Positions 1-6,822 of a DNA stretch of 7,060 nucleotides are shown piece by piece. Numbering within the stretch: the stretch's first letter is position 1; the number at the start of each line of letters is the position of its first letter. Origin of the DNA: Candidatus Zhuqueibacterota bacterium (GTDB taxonomy: Bacteria > Zhuqueibacterota > Zhuqueibacteria > Zhuqueibacterales > Zhuqueibacteraceae); contig JABWAN010000282.1 of NCBI GenBank assembly GCA_013361015.1, positions 1 to 7,060 on the forward strand, in the 5' to 3' direction. Position numbers and translations under genes: made by a program. Under the pieces are notes generated by a model. That model was given only the letters and a program-made list of their open reading frames with translations. It did not search any database and was not told the origin of the DNA.

Positions 1-1893
1 ATCCCGGATGCGACTTTGATCGTCAGTGGTCCGTCTCTGCGCCTCAATCTCGACTCAGTATTTGTCGACGATGATCGCGAGCCTTTAACCTACACCCCGC
101 GAAACCTTGGCATCGGCGTAACAACCTTGGAGAATATCCCCAATTCTCTTCTCATCGTTAAGCCTCAAAATCCTGGACAGGACACGGTCTCTGTCACTGC
201 GGACGATTCTAAGAGCGAACCCTTTCTCACAAAATTCGGAGTCCTGGTAAAATCCAATCAACCTCCCGAGATTGCGGATCAAACGGAGCAGTCCGTTAAA
301 ATGCTGGGCGCGGCCATAGTGGTAAAAGCGCGAGTGCATGACGATGTCGTCGCCCTAACCGGCGACCCGAGCTATTTGAGCGCGATCACTTTGTATTATC
401 GTAGAGGAGGAACGTCCGCCTTCACTCCGGCTCCTATGCAACGTGGCAGTGCGAATTTCTATGAAGGGGTTATACCAGAATTTGCAGTGACGGATCGTGG
501 TGTAGAATATTATCTCGAGACGATGGATACCGGCGGTGCAATTGCGCGTGAGCCAGAGTCTGGTTATTTCTCCGTTCGTGTGCACGTACCCTCGGGCTTG
601 ACCAAAGCCATTTCTGCCGGCAGGAAAGAAAACGACTATCGCCTTTTTTCCGTCCCGTTGGATCTGGTAAACAGAGATCCGAAATCAGTTTTAGAGAGAG
701 AGGACAACCTCGGCAAGTATGACGACTCAAAATGGCGTTTCGTTGAGCCGCAAAGCGACGGCTCCTCAAGCGACTTCCCGAGCGTTTCACCGTTGCAGCC
801 GGGCAAAGCATTTTGGCTTCTTGTGAAGGAGGCCGGAAAGAGCATCAACACCGGCGCGGGCACGACGAATCGTACGGACACACCCTTTGAAATTCCTCTG
901 AATGCCGGCTGGAATTTCATCGGCAATCCATTCAACTTCGAGATTCCCATCACGAGCGCTCATGTACAGCTCAAGCATGGAGCATTTTCAGGAGCGCAAA
1001 CGTATCTCGGCTCGTGGGAGAATGCCACGACGTTGCTGCCTTTTGAAGGCTATGCGGTTTACAATCACTCCAACGCGGCTGATACTCTTCTTCTCAATCC
1101 GAACCTCGGTCCAACGCCTTCTGAACAAACAGAGCCTCAGCCATTGTGGGAAATTAAGATTCACGCGTTTTCGACATATGCGCGAGATATTAACAACAGC
1201 ATTCTGATCATGAACGACGCCGCTTCCCATTGGGATCGTAACGACCAACCCGAGCCGCCTCCCTTCGGCAAATACATTGCGCTCTTCTTTCCTCATCCTG
1301 AATGGAAAGCAACAACGCGTGCATTTACTACGGATGCCCGCCCCGCGCCTCTCGCCGGCGATACGTGGGGCTTCGAAGTTATCACCAATATTCATGACCG
1401 CGTCGATCTCACGTTCGAAGGCCTCGCGCAGGTGCCGGATGAGTTTGAAGTGTGGTTGTTGGATGAAAAACTCAACGTCGCGCAAAACCTGCGGGAGGAC
1501 AATCACTACAGCATTGCCGGGCCGAGTCCGGCAAATCCCAAGCGCTTGCAGCTTGCAGTGGGAAGGAAAGAATATGTGGGAGAGAAATTGGCGGGCGTGC
1601 TCCTCACGCCCGTAAATTATGAGCTGTCGCAAAACTTCCCGAACCCCTTCAATCCGGCAACGACGATACGCTACGGTTTGCCGCAGGCCGAGCGCGTCAC
1701 ATTGAAAGTTTACAACATGCTCGGCGAAGAGGTCACGGCATTATTGGAGGATGAGGTGAAAGCGCCGGGGTATCACACAGCAATTTGGAACGGTCGCAAT
1801 CGCAATGGCGAAGCGGTGGGCAGCGGAGTTTATGTCTATAAGCTGGAGGCCGGAAAATTTGTGAGCAGGAGGAAGATGGTGTTGCTGCAATGA
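1..1893 (+). CDS. Secreted multidomain protein with type IX-like C-terminal sorting domain (5' end outside window)
   Basis: The reading frame is open from the first base, so the true start lies upstream; the TTG at 16 is only the first possible initiator and has no reason to be used. The visible part starts with an Ig/cadherin-like module (about 1-260, with DDDREPLTY and VSVTADDSKSEP), then a second beta module after NQPPEI (about 265-590). A third region (about 600-1100) has the GKAFWLLV and GWNFIGNPFNFEI motifs seen in secreted proteins of KSB1/Calditrichota-type bacteria. The C-terminus (1618-1893) begins YELSQNFPNPFNP and ends with GSGVYVYKLEAG and RRKMVLLQ; this matches the Por/type IX sorting domain (FlgD-Ig-like fold), which directs export across the outer membrane and surface attachment or release. 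The catalytic or binding role is unknown because the N-terminus is missing; many such proteins are subtilisin-like proteases or adhesins, but nothing here shows which. A spaced hairpin follows the stop. Confidence 0.9.
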   Translation: MPDATLIVSGPSLRLNLDSVFVDDDREPLTYTPRNLGIGVTTLENIPNSLLIVKPQNPGQDTVSVTADDSKSEPFLTKFGVLVKSNQPPEIADQTEQSVKMLGAAIVVKARVHDDVVALTGDPSYLSAITLYYRRGGTSAFTPAPMQRGSANFYEGVIPEFAVTDRGVEYYLETMDTGGAIAREPESGYFSVRVHVPSGLTKAISAGRKENDYRLFSVPLDLVNRDPKSVLEREDNLGKYDDSKWRFVEPQSDGSSSDFPSVSPLQPGKAFWLLVKEAGKSINTGAGTTNRTDTPFEIPLNAGWNFIGNPFNFEIPITSAHVQLKHGAFSGAQTYLGSWENATTLLPFEGYAVYNHSNAADTLLLNPNLGPTPSEQTEPQPLWEIKIHAFSTYARDINNSILIMNDAASHWDRNDQPEPPPFGKYIALFFPHPEWKATTRAFTTDARPAPLAGDTWGFEVITNIHDRVDLTFEGLAQVPDEFEVWLLDEKLNVAQNLREDNHYSIAGPSPANPKRLQLAVGRKEYVGEKLAGVLLTPVNYELSQNFPNPFNPATTIRYGLPQAERVTLKVYNMLGEEVTALLEDEVKAPGYHTAIWNGRNRNGEAVGSGVYVYKLEAGKFVSRRKMVLLQ

Positions 1894-1908
1894 GGACAAG
1901 CGACCATG

Positions 1909-1930
1909 CCAGCTACCTTCAAGGTGCTGG
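1909..1930 (+). terminator. Hairpin 15 bases after the stop of the sorting-domain gene
   Basis: CCAGC (1909-1913) pairs with GCTGG (1926-1930), and ACC (1915-1917) with GGT (1923-1925), around loop TTCAA with one bulged T at 1914. This gives an 8-bp stem. The position right after a stop suits a transcript end or a 3' stabilising structure. No U-tract follows, so it is not a classical intrinsic terminator. Confidence 0.35.
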
Positions 1931-2081
1931 GTCTCTGAATCGAATCCCCTTCATCGCGGCCTAATCCTTGCAAAAGCATAATTCGGCCTCACGATTGGCT
2001 GCGTGAAGGACGCCGATTTTTATACAGTTGCCCCAGACGAACCTCCCTGCAAACGCTCATCCTCGCTGACTCTGGTGCATG

Positions 2082-2116
2082 AGTTTGATTCAGTTTGAAA
2101 CACGACGTTTCAAGCT
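2082..2116 (+). promoter_or_regulatory. Spaced direct repeat merging into a 10-bp hairpin
   Basis: AGTTTGA occurs at 2082-2088 and again at 2092-2098, exactly 10 bases apart (one helical turn). The second copy is the left arm of a stem: AGTTTGAAAC (2092-2101) pairs with GTTTCAAGCT (2107-2116) around loop ACGAC, with one G-U wobble. There are thus three related half-sites, two direct and one inverted, about 170-200 bases before the kinase start. This layout fits an operator for a dimeric regulator or an RNA hairpin; no U-tract follows, so termination is less likely. Function is inferred from arrangement only. Confidence 0.3.
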
Positions 2117-2182
2117 CGATCACTTTAAAGCATGCCCGAACCGGCCTCTTCAGAACAACAAAAAATCTGCACCGTTCCAAAA

Positions 2183-2199
2183 TTTTCTTGAGAAGAAAA
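2183..2199. promoter_or_regulatory. 17-base perfect inverted repeat upstream of the kinase gene
   Basis: TTTTCTT (2183-2189) and AAGAAAA (2193-2199) are exact reverse complements around GAG. The site is about 90 bases before the kinase start codon and about 30 bases before a TATAAG -10-like string. Position and symmetry would suit a repressor or activator site, but AT-rich short palindromes arise easily by chance. Confidence 0.25.
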
Positions 2200-2288
2200 G
2201 CGCTATTTCGGAGTCGATATTGAGGATATAAGCCCTATGGTTTCCCTCGCAACGAAAGCGTTCAGACCGAGCTTCTCAGCCAAAAACC

Positions 2289-5108
2289 ATGGATGAACTC
2301 ACCAAACGTTGCCCCTTTTGCGACGAAGAAATTCGCGCCAATGCCATCAAGTGCAAGCATTGCGGCAGTTTTCTGAGCGACGCATCCGGCATTGCAGCCA
2401 TGCGGCAAACCTCCGTGAAGCAAGCGCTCATGGCGCGCTATGAAGTATTGGAAGAGATAGGCCGCGGCGGCATGGGCGTGGTTTATAAAGCCATTCAGAA
2501 AAATCTCAATCGTCCGGTGGCGTTGAAAGTGTTGCCGCAGCAGATAGCGCCGGACGAAGATTTTCTCAAACGCTTTCACAGTGAAGCGCGCAAGGCCGCG
2601 CAGATCAGCCATCCCAACATCATCACCATTTACGATGAAGGTGTGGAAAACGGGGTGCACTTTATCGCGATGGAGTATATCGACGGAGACGATTTGCGCA
2701 ACATTATTCTCAAAAACGGCCCGCTCGCCGTCGAGAGAATGATCCGCTGGCTCAAGCCCGTGATCGATGCTCTCGGATTCGCGCATCAAAAAGGTTTGAT
2801 CCATCGCGATATCAAGAGCGCGAATATTTTGATCAGCAAATCCGAGCGGCCAGTGCTTACGGATTTCGGCATCGCGCGGCTGGCGGAGAGCACGCAGCTC
2901 ACGCGCGCGGCCAGCGACACTGCGCAACTCACACGGCCCGGCACTATTCTCGGCACGCTGCAATTCATGAGTCCGGAACAGATCACGGGCGTGCCGGCTT
3001 CGGCATTGAGTGACATTTATGCGATCGGCGTGGTGATGTATCATTGCTTGACCGGCGAGCTGCCGTTTCGGGGGGACACGGATTGGTCTACCATGCACAA
3101 GATCGCCAACACCGCGCCGACCGCGCCACGCGGCATTCGCGCGGATATACCTAGAGTGATCGAAAGCCTCGTGCTCAAGTGCATGGCTAAAAATCCTTCC
3201 CATCGTTTTCACAATTGTGAGGAATTGGCCAGTGCGTTGACAGAAGCGGGAGGGGCGCCGGCGCTGCCCAGCAAGAAAACGAAAGACACGAGCGAGGTTA
3301 CGGTCGCCGCAGAGCCGCCCCGGCCCGAGCGGGAGGAGTCCAAGCCTGCGGTCGCAAAACAAGCTCCGCGAAAGAGCAGAATGCTGGCCTTCGGTCTCGC
3401 GGGTCTCGCGGTGGCTACGATGATCCTCGCGGTGCTGTTTTGGAGAAGCCATCGTGCAGAACAAAACCGGATCAACGCCCTGCTGCAACAAGCCGAGGCG
3501 CTGTATAGCAGCGCAAAACTGATCACGCCGGCCGGAGACAATGCCTACGAAATCTCACAAGAGATTCTCAAGCTCGATCCGGAAAACGAAGCGGCAAAAC
3601 ATCAGCTCGAGCTTATTCGTGATGGTCTGTTGGTGCAAATCGCAACGCTGCGGCAAGAGGGCGATATGGCCAAAGCGCGGGAAGAGATCAAAACTCTGGC
3701 GGAGCGCTTCGCGCAAGACGAGCTTGTGCAAAAGCGCGCGGAGCTTTTCGATTTGGAGCAGCGCGCGCAAGAAGCATTTGACCGCAAGGACTACATTGCT
3801 CCCGAATATGATAACGTCCTCGAACTTTGCCGGAGCTTGCGAGACCTGGAGAGCGACAATGAAATTGCACGCGGCCTGCTACATGAGACGGAAAGATGGC
3901 TCGGCACCGAATATCGGAAAGCCTTACGCGCCAACAACACGGCACGCATGGCCGAGCTTGCACAAAAAGGGCGCGAGCACTTCTCAAACAATGCGTTGTT
4001 TGGAGAGGGCCGTACGGTCACAAAGCAAGAGGAACCGCCTTCGCCCGGTGCGGCTCCGCCAACGGAGAAGCCGCCGGCCGGCAGTAATTTGCGCAAGGCC
4101 TTCAATGAGCATTTGGAAAAGCGCAATTATGAATTGGCATTGCTGGAATTGGGAAAAATCAAGCAAGCGAATCCCGGCCGCAATCTCGACGACGAAGCCG
4201 CGCTTTTGTACGTGAATTGGGGCGATGATTTGATGCGGCAAGGCAGATTTCTTTTGGCGTTGGAAAAATACAAAGTCGTTGCAACCGCCAACGCGAACTA
4301 TGGCGGCATCAAAGCGAAACTGCTTAAAGCGCTATGGCTGGATATTGAGCTTGTGACGCTGCCCACCGGGGCATTTGAAATGGGCGATACTTTTGACGAG
4401 GGTGAAAATGATGAACGGCCGAAGCATCACGTGCAAATCAGCGGCTTTCGCATGAGCCGGCACGAGATTACGTTCGCGCAATTCGATGCGTTTTGCGAGG
4501 CCACAAATAGCAGCAAACCGAGCGACAATGGCTGGGGTCGCGGACGCCAGCCCGTGATCAATGTCGGTCATCAAGAAGCCGCGGCCTTTTGCACATGGCT
4601 CGCGCAACGCACCATGAAAGAAGTGCGTTTGCCAACCGAGGCGGAATGGGAGTACGCCTGCCGTGGCGGCCGCCCGCGCGCCATCTTTTGGTGGGGCGAT
4701 GAGTTTGAGCAGGGCGAAGGACGATTGAACGTCTCCGCCATCGATTTTCTGCCGGGCCGAACCAGGACGTGGCCATTGGCCAAGGCGCCCTGGAGCGACG
4801 GGTTCGCGTTCGTCTCGCCGGTAGACTACTACGGCGAAAAGGGCCGCAACGGATTCGGCCTGGCCGACATGTGCGGCGGAGTGTGGGAACTGGTCCTGGA
4901 TCACTTCGATCCGCACGGGGCGCACGAAGAAGCGTATTTTGTCGACCAGGACCCGCGGCCCGTCTGCCGTGGCGGCAACTACTTCGATGTGCCCGGCAAC
5001 GCTCGCTGCGCTGTGCGCCTGGGGATCCAACGCCCCAGCTACTCCGACTCGCGGGACGGATTTCGCATCTGCCTAGGTCGCCCCGTGCCGGGCGAGCCGG
5101 CGAACTAA
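2289..5108 (+). CDS. Zinc ribbon - Ser/Thr kinase - TM - TPR-like - FGE-sulfatase domain fusion protein
   Basis: The 939-residue protein starts with a zinc ribbon (Cys8, Cys11, Cys22, Cys25), followed by a complete Hanks-type kinase (about 51-320): Gly-rich loop GRGGMGVV (58-65), Lys80, Glu99, HRD (172-174), Asn179, DFG (192-194), SPE (228-230), Asp242 and Arg306. All catalytic residues are present, so activity is expected. A Pro/charged linker leads to one membrane helix (about 365-385), then TPR-like helices (about 395-580 and 600-685) separated by a Pro-rich stretch, then an FGE-sulfatase/SUMF1 domain (about 686-930: GAFEMGD, LPTEAEWEYACRGG, NGFGLADMCGGVWE, DGFRICLG). The FGE active-site cysteine pair is not evident, suggesting a binding fold. 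Predicted topology is kinase inside, FGE domain outside. ATG 2289 is the only reasonable start, because an in-frame stop lies at 2229; no clear Shine-Dalgarno is seen. Codon use shifts to GC-rich within the FGE domain from about 4630. Confidence 0.93.
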   Translation: MDELTKRCPFCDEEIRANAIKCKHCGSFLSDASGIAAMRQTSVKQALMARYEVLEEIGRGGMGVVYKAIQKNLNRPVALKVLPQQIAPDEDFLKRFHSEARKAAQISHPNIITIYDEGVENGVHFIAMEYIDGDDLRNIILKNGPLAVERMIRWLKPVIDALGFAHQKGLIHRDIKSANILISKSERPVLTDFGIARLAESTQLTRAASDTAQLTRPGTILGTLQFMSPEQITGVPASALSDIYAIGVVMYHCLTGELPFRGDTDWSTMHKIANTAPTAPRGIRADIPRVIESLVLKCMAKNPSHRFHNCEELASALTEAGGAPALPSKKTKDTSEVTVAAEPPRPEREESKPAVAKQAPRKSRMLAFGLAGLAVATMILAVLFWRSHRAEQNRINALLQQAEALYSSAKLITPAGDNAYEISQEILKLDPENEAAKHQLELIRDGLLVQIATLRQEGDMAKAREEIKTLAERFAQDELVQKRAELFDLEQRAQEAFDRKDYIAPEYDNVLELCRSLRDLESDNEIARGLLHETERWLGTEYRKALRANNTARMAELAQKGREHFSNNALFGEGRTVTKQEEPPSPGAAPPTEKPPAGSNLRKAFNEHLEKRNYELALLELGKIKQANPGRNLDDEAALLYVNWGDDLMRQGRFLLALEKYKVVATANANYGGIKAKLLKALWLDIELVTLPTGAFEMGDTFDEGENDERPKHHVQISGFRMSRHEITFAQFDAFCEATNSSKPSDNGWGRGRQPVINVGHQEAAAFCTWLAQRTMKEVRLPTEAEWEYACRGGRPRAIFWWGDEFEQGEGRLNVSAIDFLPGRTRTWPLAKAPWSDGFAFVSPVDYYGEKGRNGFGLADMCGGVWELVLDHFDPHGAHEEAYFVDQDPRPVCRGGNYFDVPGNARCAVRLGIQRPSYSDSRDGFRICLGRPVPGEPAN

Positions 5109-5234
5109 GTCGAGTAGTCGAGATAGGGCAGGTTCCCGCCTGCCATTCCGCAATTCGGGTCCGAAAAAGAGTCGAGTAGGGCCGGCGCCCGCCTGCCATT
5201 CCGCAATTCGCAAGGAGTAATGGGTCCGAAAAAA
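5109..5234. repeat. Two-copy imperfect tandem repeat in the gap after the kinase gene
   Basis: Copy 1 spans about 5109-5169 and copy 2 about 5171-5234. Both begin GTCGAGTAG (5109-5117, 5171-5179), share an exact 23-base core (5135-5157 and 5188-5210, starting CCCGCCTGCC), and end GGGTCCGAAAAA (5157-5168, 5222-5233). They differ by a 9-base insertion in copy 1 (5118-5126, itself a near-duplicate of the unit start) and a 12-base insertion in copy 2 (5211-5222). The stop codon ends just before copy 1. This looks like a dispersed intergenic repeat family rather than coding sequence; I recall similar strings between genes in planctomycete genomes, but that is memory, not a search. Confidence 0.75.
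5127..5144 (+). terminator. Hairpin 18 bases after the kinase-gene stop
   Basis: GGCAGG (5127-5132) pairs perfectly with CCTGCC (5139-5144) around loop TTCCCG. It lies within repeat copy 1. The equivalent stem in copy 2 has one mismatch (GGCCGG at 5180-5185 against CCTGCC at 5192-5197). No T-run follows closely, so it may be a weak terminator or simply the palindromic core of the repeat. Confidence 0.35.
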
Positions 5235-5271
5235 GGGACAAGTCCAAAACCCGGCAATCAAAAAACTGGCC

Positions 5272-6822
5272 ATGAAAGCGAACAACATGCGACGAGTCAC
5301 CCCGCCCGCCACATCCGTTGGCGCTGGACCGCATTCTGGACGACGATGGATGACGGCCGTTTTCGCGTTGGGACTGGGGCTGCTGGTTTGGCCGGCTGGT
5401 CTGAGCGCCCAACCGTCGCCGACTGCCCGGCCGCCGCAGCCTCCCGCGAAGAAAGCGGTCGGACCGCTCCGCGTCCACCCGAACAATCCGCGCTATTTTA
5501 CCGACGGGACGAAGAACCTGGACGGCTCGCTGAAAGCCGTCTATCTGACCGGCTCGCATACCTGGAACAACTTGCAAGACATGGGCCCTGGCGACCCGCC
5601 GCCCGCCTTCGATTATGACGCCTATCTCGATTTCCTCGAACGGCATGGTCACAACTTCGTCCGCATGTGGCGGCGGGAGTCGGTCGCGTGGGGCTCGAAG
5701 GGGTCCGCCGATTTTACCGCCCCCGGCGTGCATATGGCCGCGCCCCATCCCTGGGCGCGGACCGGACCGGGACTGGCGCAGGATGGCAAGCCGAAATTCG
5801 ACCTGGAAAAGTTTGACGAAAAGTATTTCCAGCGACTCCGTGGGCGGGTTCAGTCCGCGGGGGAACGCGGCATTTACGTGGCGGTCATGCTGTTTGAAGG
5901 GGATCTTCCGCACAAACCAGGCCGCTCTCGCGCCCATCCGTTCCACATCGACAACAACATCAATGGCATCAGCGGCGATCCGAACGATGACGGCAGCATC
6001 AAAGAGACGCATACGCTCGAGAACCCCGCCATCACCCGCATCCAGGAGGCCTATGTCCGCAAGGTCATTGACACGGTTGGCGATCTCGACAGCGTGCTGT
6101 TTGAGATTGCCAACGAGTGCGGTCGATATTCGACCGATTGGCAGTATCATCTGATCCGCTTCATCAAGGCGTACGAACAGCAGCAGCCGCAGCAGCACCC
6201 GGTCGGCATGACGTTTCAGTACTACGGCAGTACGAAGGAGAAGGGAACGAACCAATTGCTGTTCGATAGCCCCGCGGATTGGATCTCGCCCAACACCGGC
6301 AAGGCCGAGGGCCTCGACTACCTGCGCAATCCCCCGCCCTCCGACGGCAAGAAGGTGATCCTGCTCGATACCGATCATCTGGGAGGCATCACGGGCAATT
6401 CAGCCTGGGTCTGGAGAAGCTTCCTCCGCGGCCACAATCCGATCTTCATGGACCCTTATGACAACCTGGTTTTGGGCACGAGCGATCCGCAGGGGTGGGA
6501 GCCGCTGCGCGCGAGTCTCGGCCACACACGCCGCTATGCCGAGCGGATGAACCTGGCAACCATGACGCCGCGCAATGACCTCGCTTCGACGCAGTATTGC
6601 CTGGCCAACCCCGGGTCCGAATACCTCGTGTACCAGCCGGATCAGAGAGCATTCACGGTCGATCTGACGAAGGCGACCGGCGACTTCGACGTCGAGTGGT
6701 TTGACCCTCAGACGGGCAAGATGACGCCGGCTGAGACGGTCCAGGGAGGCGCGATTAGGGAATTCGCCCAGCCCATAGCTGTACCAGTCGTGCTATACCT
6801 GCGGGCAAAAACCAAATCATGA
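5272..6822 (+). CDS. Secreted glycoside-hydrolase-like TIM-barrel protein with C-terminal beta domain
   Basis: The 516-residue protein has a signal peptide: basic N-region with RR at 24-25, hydrophobic core about 27-40, likely cleavage after LSA (44-46). A Pro-rich linker (48-58) precedes a catalytic-type barrel (about 64-425) with VYLTGSHTWNNL, HGHNFVRMWRRESVAW, GIYVAVMLFEG, VLFEIANECG and VILLDTDHLGG. The pattern resembles DUF4038/GH140-like and other clan GH-A enzymes; Glu282 in the NE motif is the natural acid/base candidate, and the partner could be Asp366 or Asp368. The C-terminus (about 450-511, YLVYQPDQRAFTVDL, WFDPQTGK, VVLYLRA) resembles the 'putative collagen-binding domain of a collagenase' beta module that often follows such barrels. 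Substrate is unknown. ATG 5272 is chosen because an in-frame stop lies at 5218; ATG 5287 is an alternative, and ATG 5350 would lose the basic N-region. No Shine-Dalgarno is evident. High-GC codon use matches the 3' end of the preceding gene. Confidence 0.88.
   Translation: MKANNMRRVTPPATSVGAGPHSGRRWMTAVFALGLGLLVWPAGLSAQPSPTARPPQPPAKKAVGPLRVHPNNPRYFTDGTKNLDGSLKAVYLTGSHTWNNLQDMGPGDPPPAFDYDAYLDFLERHGHNFVRMWRRESVAWGSKGSADFTAPGVHMAAPHPWARTGPGLAQDGKPKFDLEKFDEKYFQRLRGRVQSAGERGIYVAVMLFEGDLPHKPGRSRAHPFHIDNNINGISGDPNDDGSIKETHTLENPAITRIQEAYVRKVIDTVGDLDSVLFEIANECGRYSTDWQYHLIRFIKAYEQQQPQQHPVGMTFQYYGSTKEKGTNQLLFDSPADWISPNTGKAEGLDYLRNPPPSDGKKVILLDTDHLGGITGNSAWVWRSFLRGHNPIFMDPYDNLVLGTSDPQGWEPLRASLGHTRRYAERMNLATMTPRNDLASTQYCLANPGSEYLVYQPDQRAFTVDLTKATGDFDVEWFDPQTGKMTPAETVQGGAIREFAQPIAVPVVLYLRAKTKS

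Larger units (their letters stand above)
1894..2288. other. 395-base intergenic region between the sorting-domain gene and the kinase gene
   Basis: I see no credible gene here. A 63-codon reading frame on the minus strand (1989-2180) has no recognisable protein features and overlaps the repeats. The region is clearly more AT-rich than the flanking genes, especially from about 2085 to 2230. It contains a hairpin just after the upstream stop (1909-1930), a repeat and hairpin cluster (2082-2116), and a 17-base perfect inverted repeat (2183-2199). It most likely holds the end of one transcript and the promoter of the kinase gene, but no strong paired -35/-10 boxes are visible. The best -10-like string is TATAAG at 2227-2232, without a good -35 partner. 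Confidence 0.6.

Noticed and set aside
988..1632. 214-codon minus-strand frame inside the sorting-domain gene
   Set aside because: It is fully antisense to a gene with clear beta-domain motifs and a sorting domain; no supporting features.
1989..2180. 63-codon minus-strand frame in the gap before the kinase gene
   Set aside because: Overlaps the repeat and hairpin cluster, has no evident ribosome binding site and no recognisable product.
2262..3491. 409-codon open frame on the minus strand opposite the kinase domain
   Set aside because: It mirrors a conserved kinase with all catalytic motifs; its His/Arg-rich product has no recognisable features.
5220..5618. Possible small gene starting at ATG 5220 with AAGGAG just before it
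   Set aside because: The Shine-Dalgarno-like string (5212-5217) is only two bases from the ATG, too close for normal use, and the frame is mostly overlapped by the signal peptide and barrel start of the hydrolase.
6178..6198. CAG-rich simple run encoding a Gln/Pro stretch in the hydrolase
   Set aside because: It is a short in-frame Gln-rich surface loop between predicted barrel elements; nothing suggests a functional repeat.
4558..6378. 606-codon open frame on the minus strand across the end of the kinase gene, the repeat gap and most of the hydrolase gene
   Set aside because: It is antisense to two well-supported genes, has low-complexity Arg/Pro/Ser-rich stretches, runs straight through the intergenic repeats and shows no domain. 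Long antisense frames are expected in high-GC DNA.
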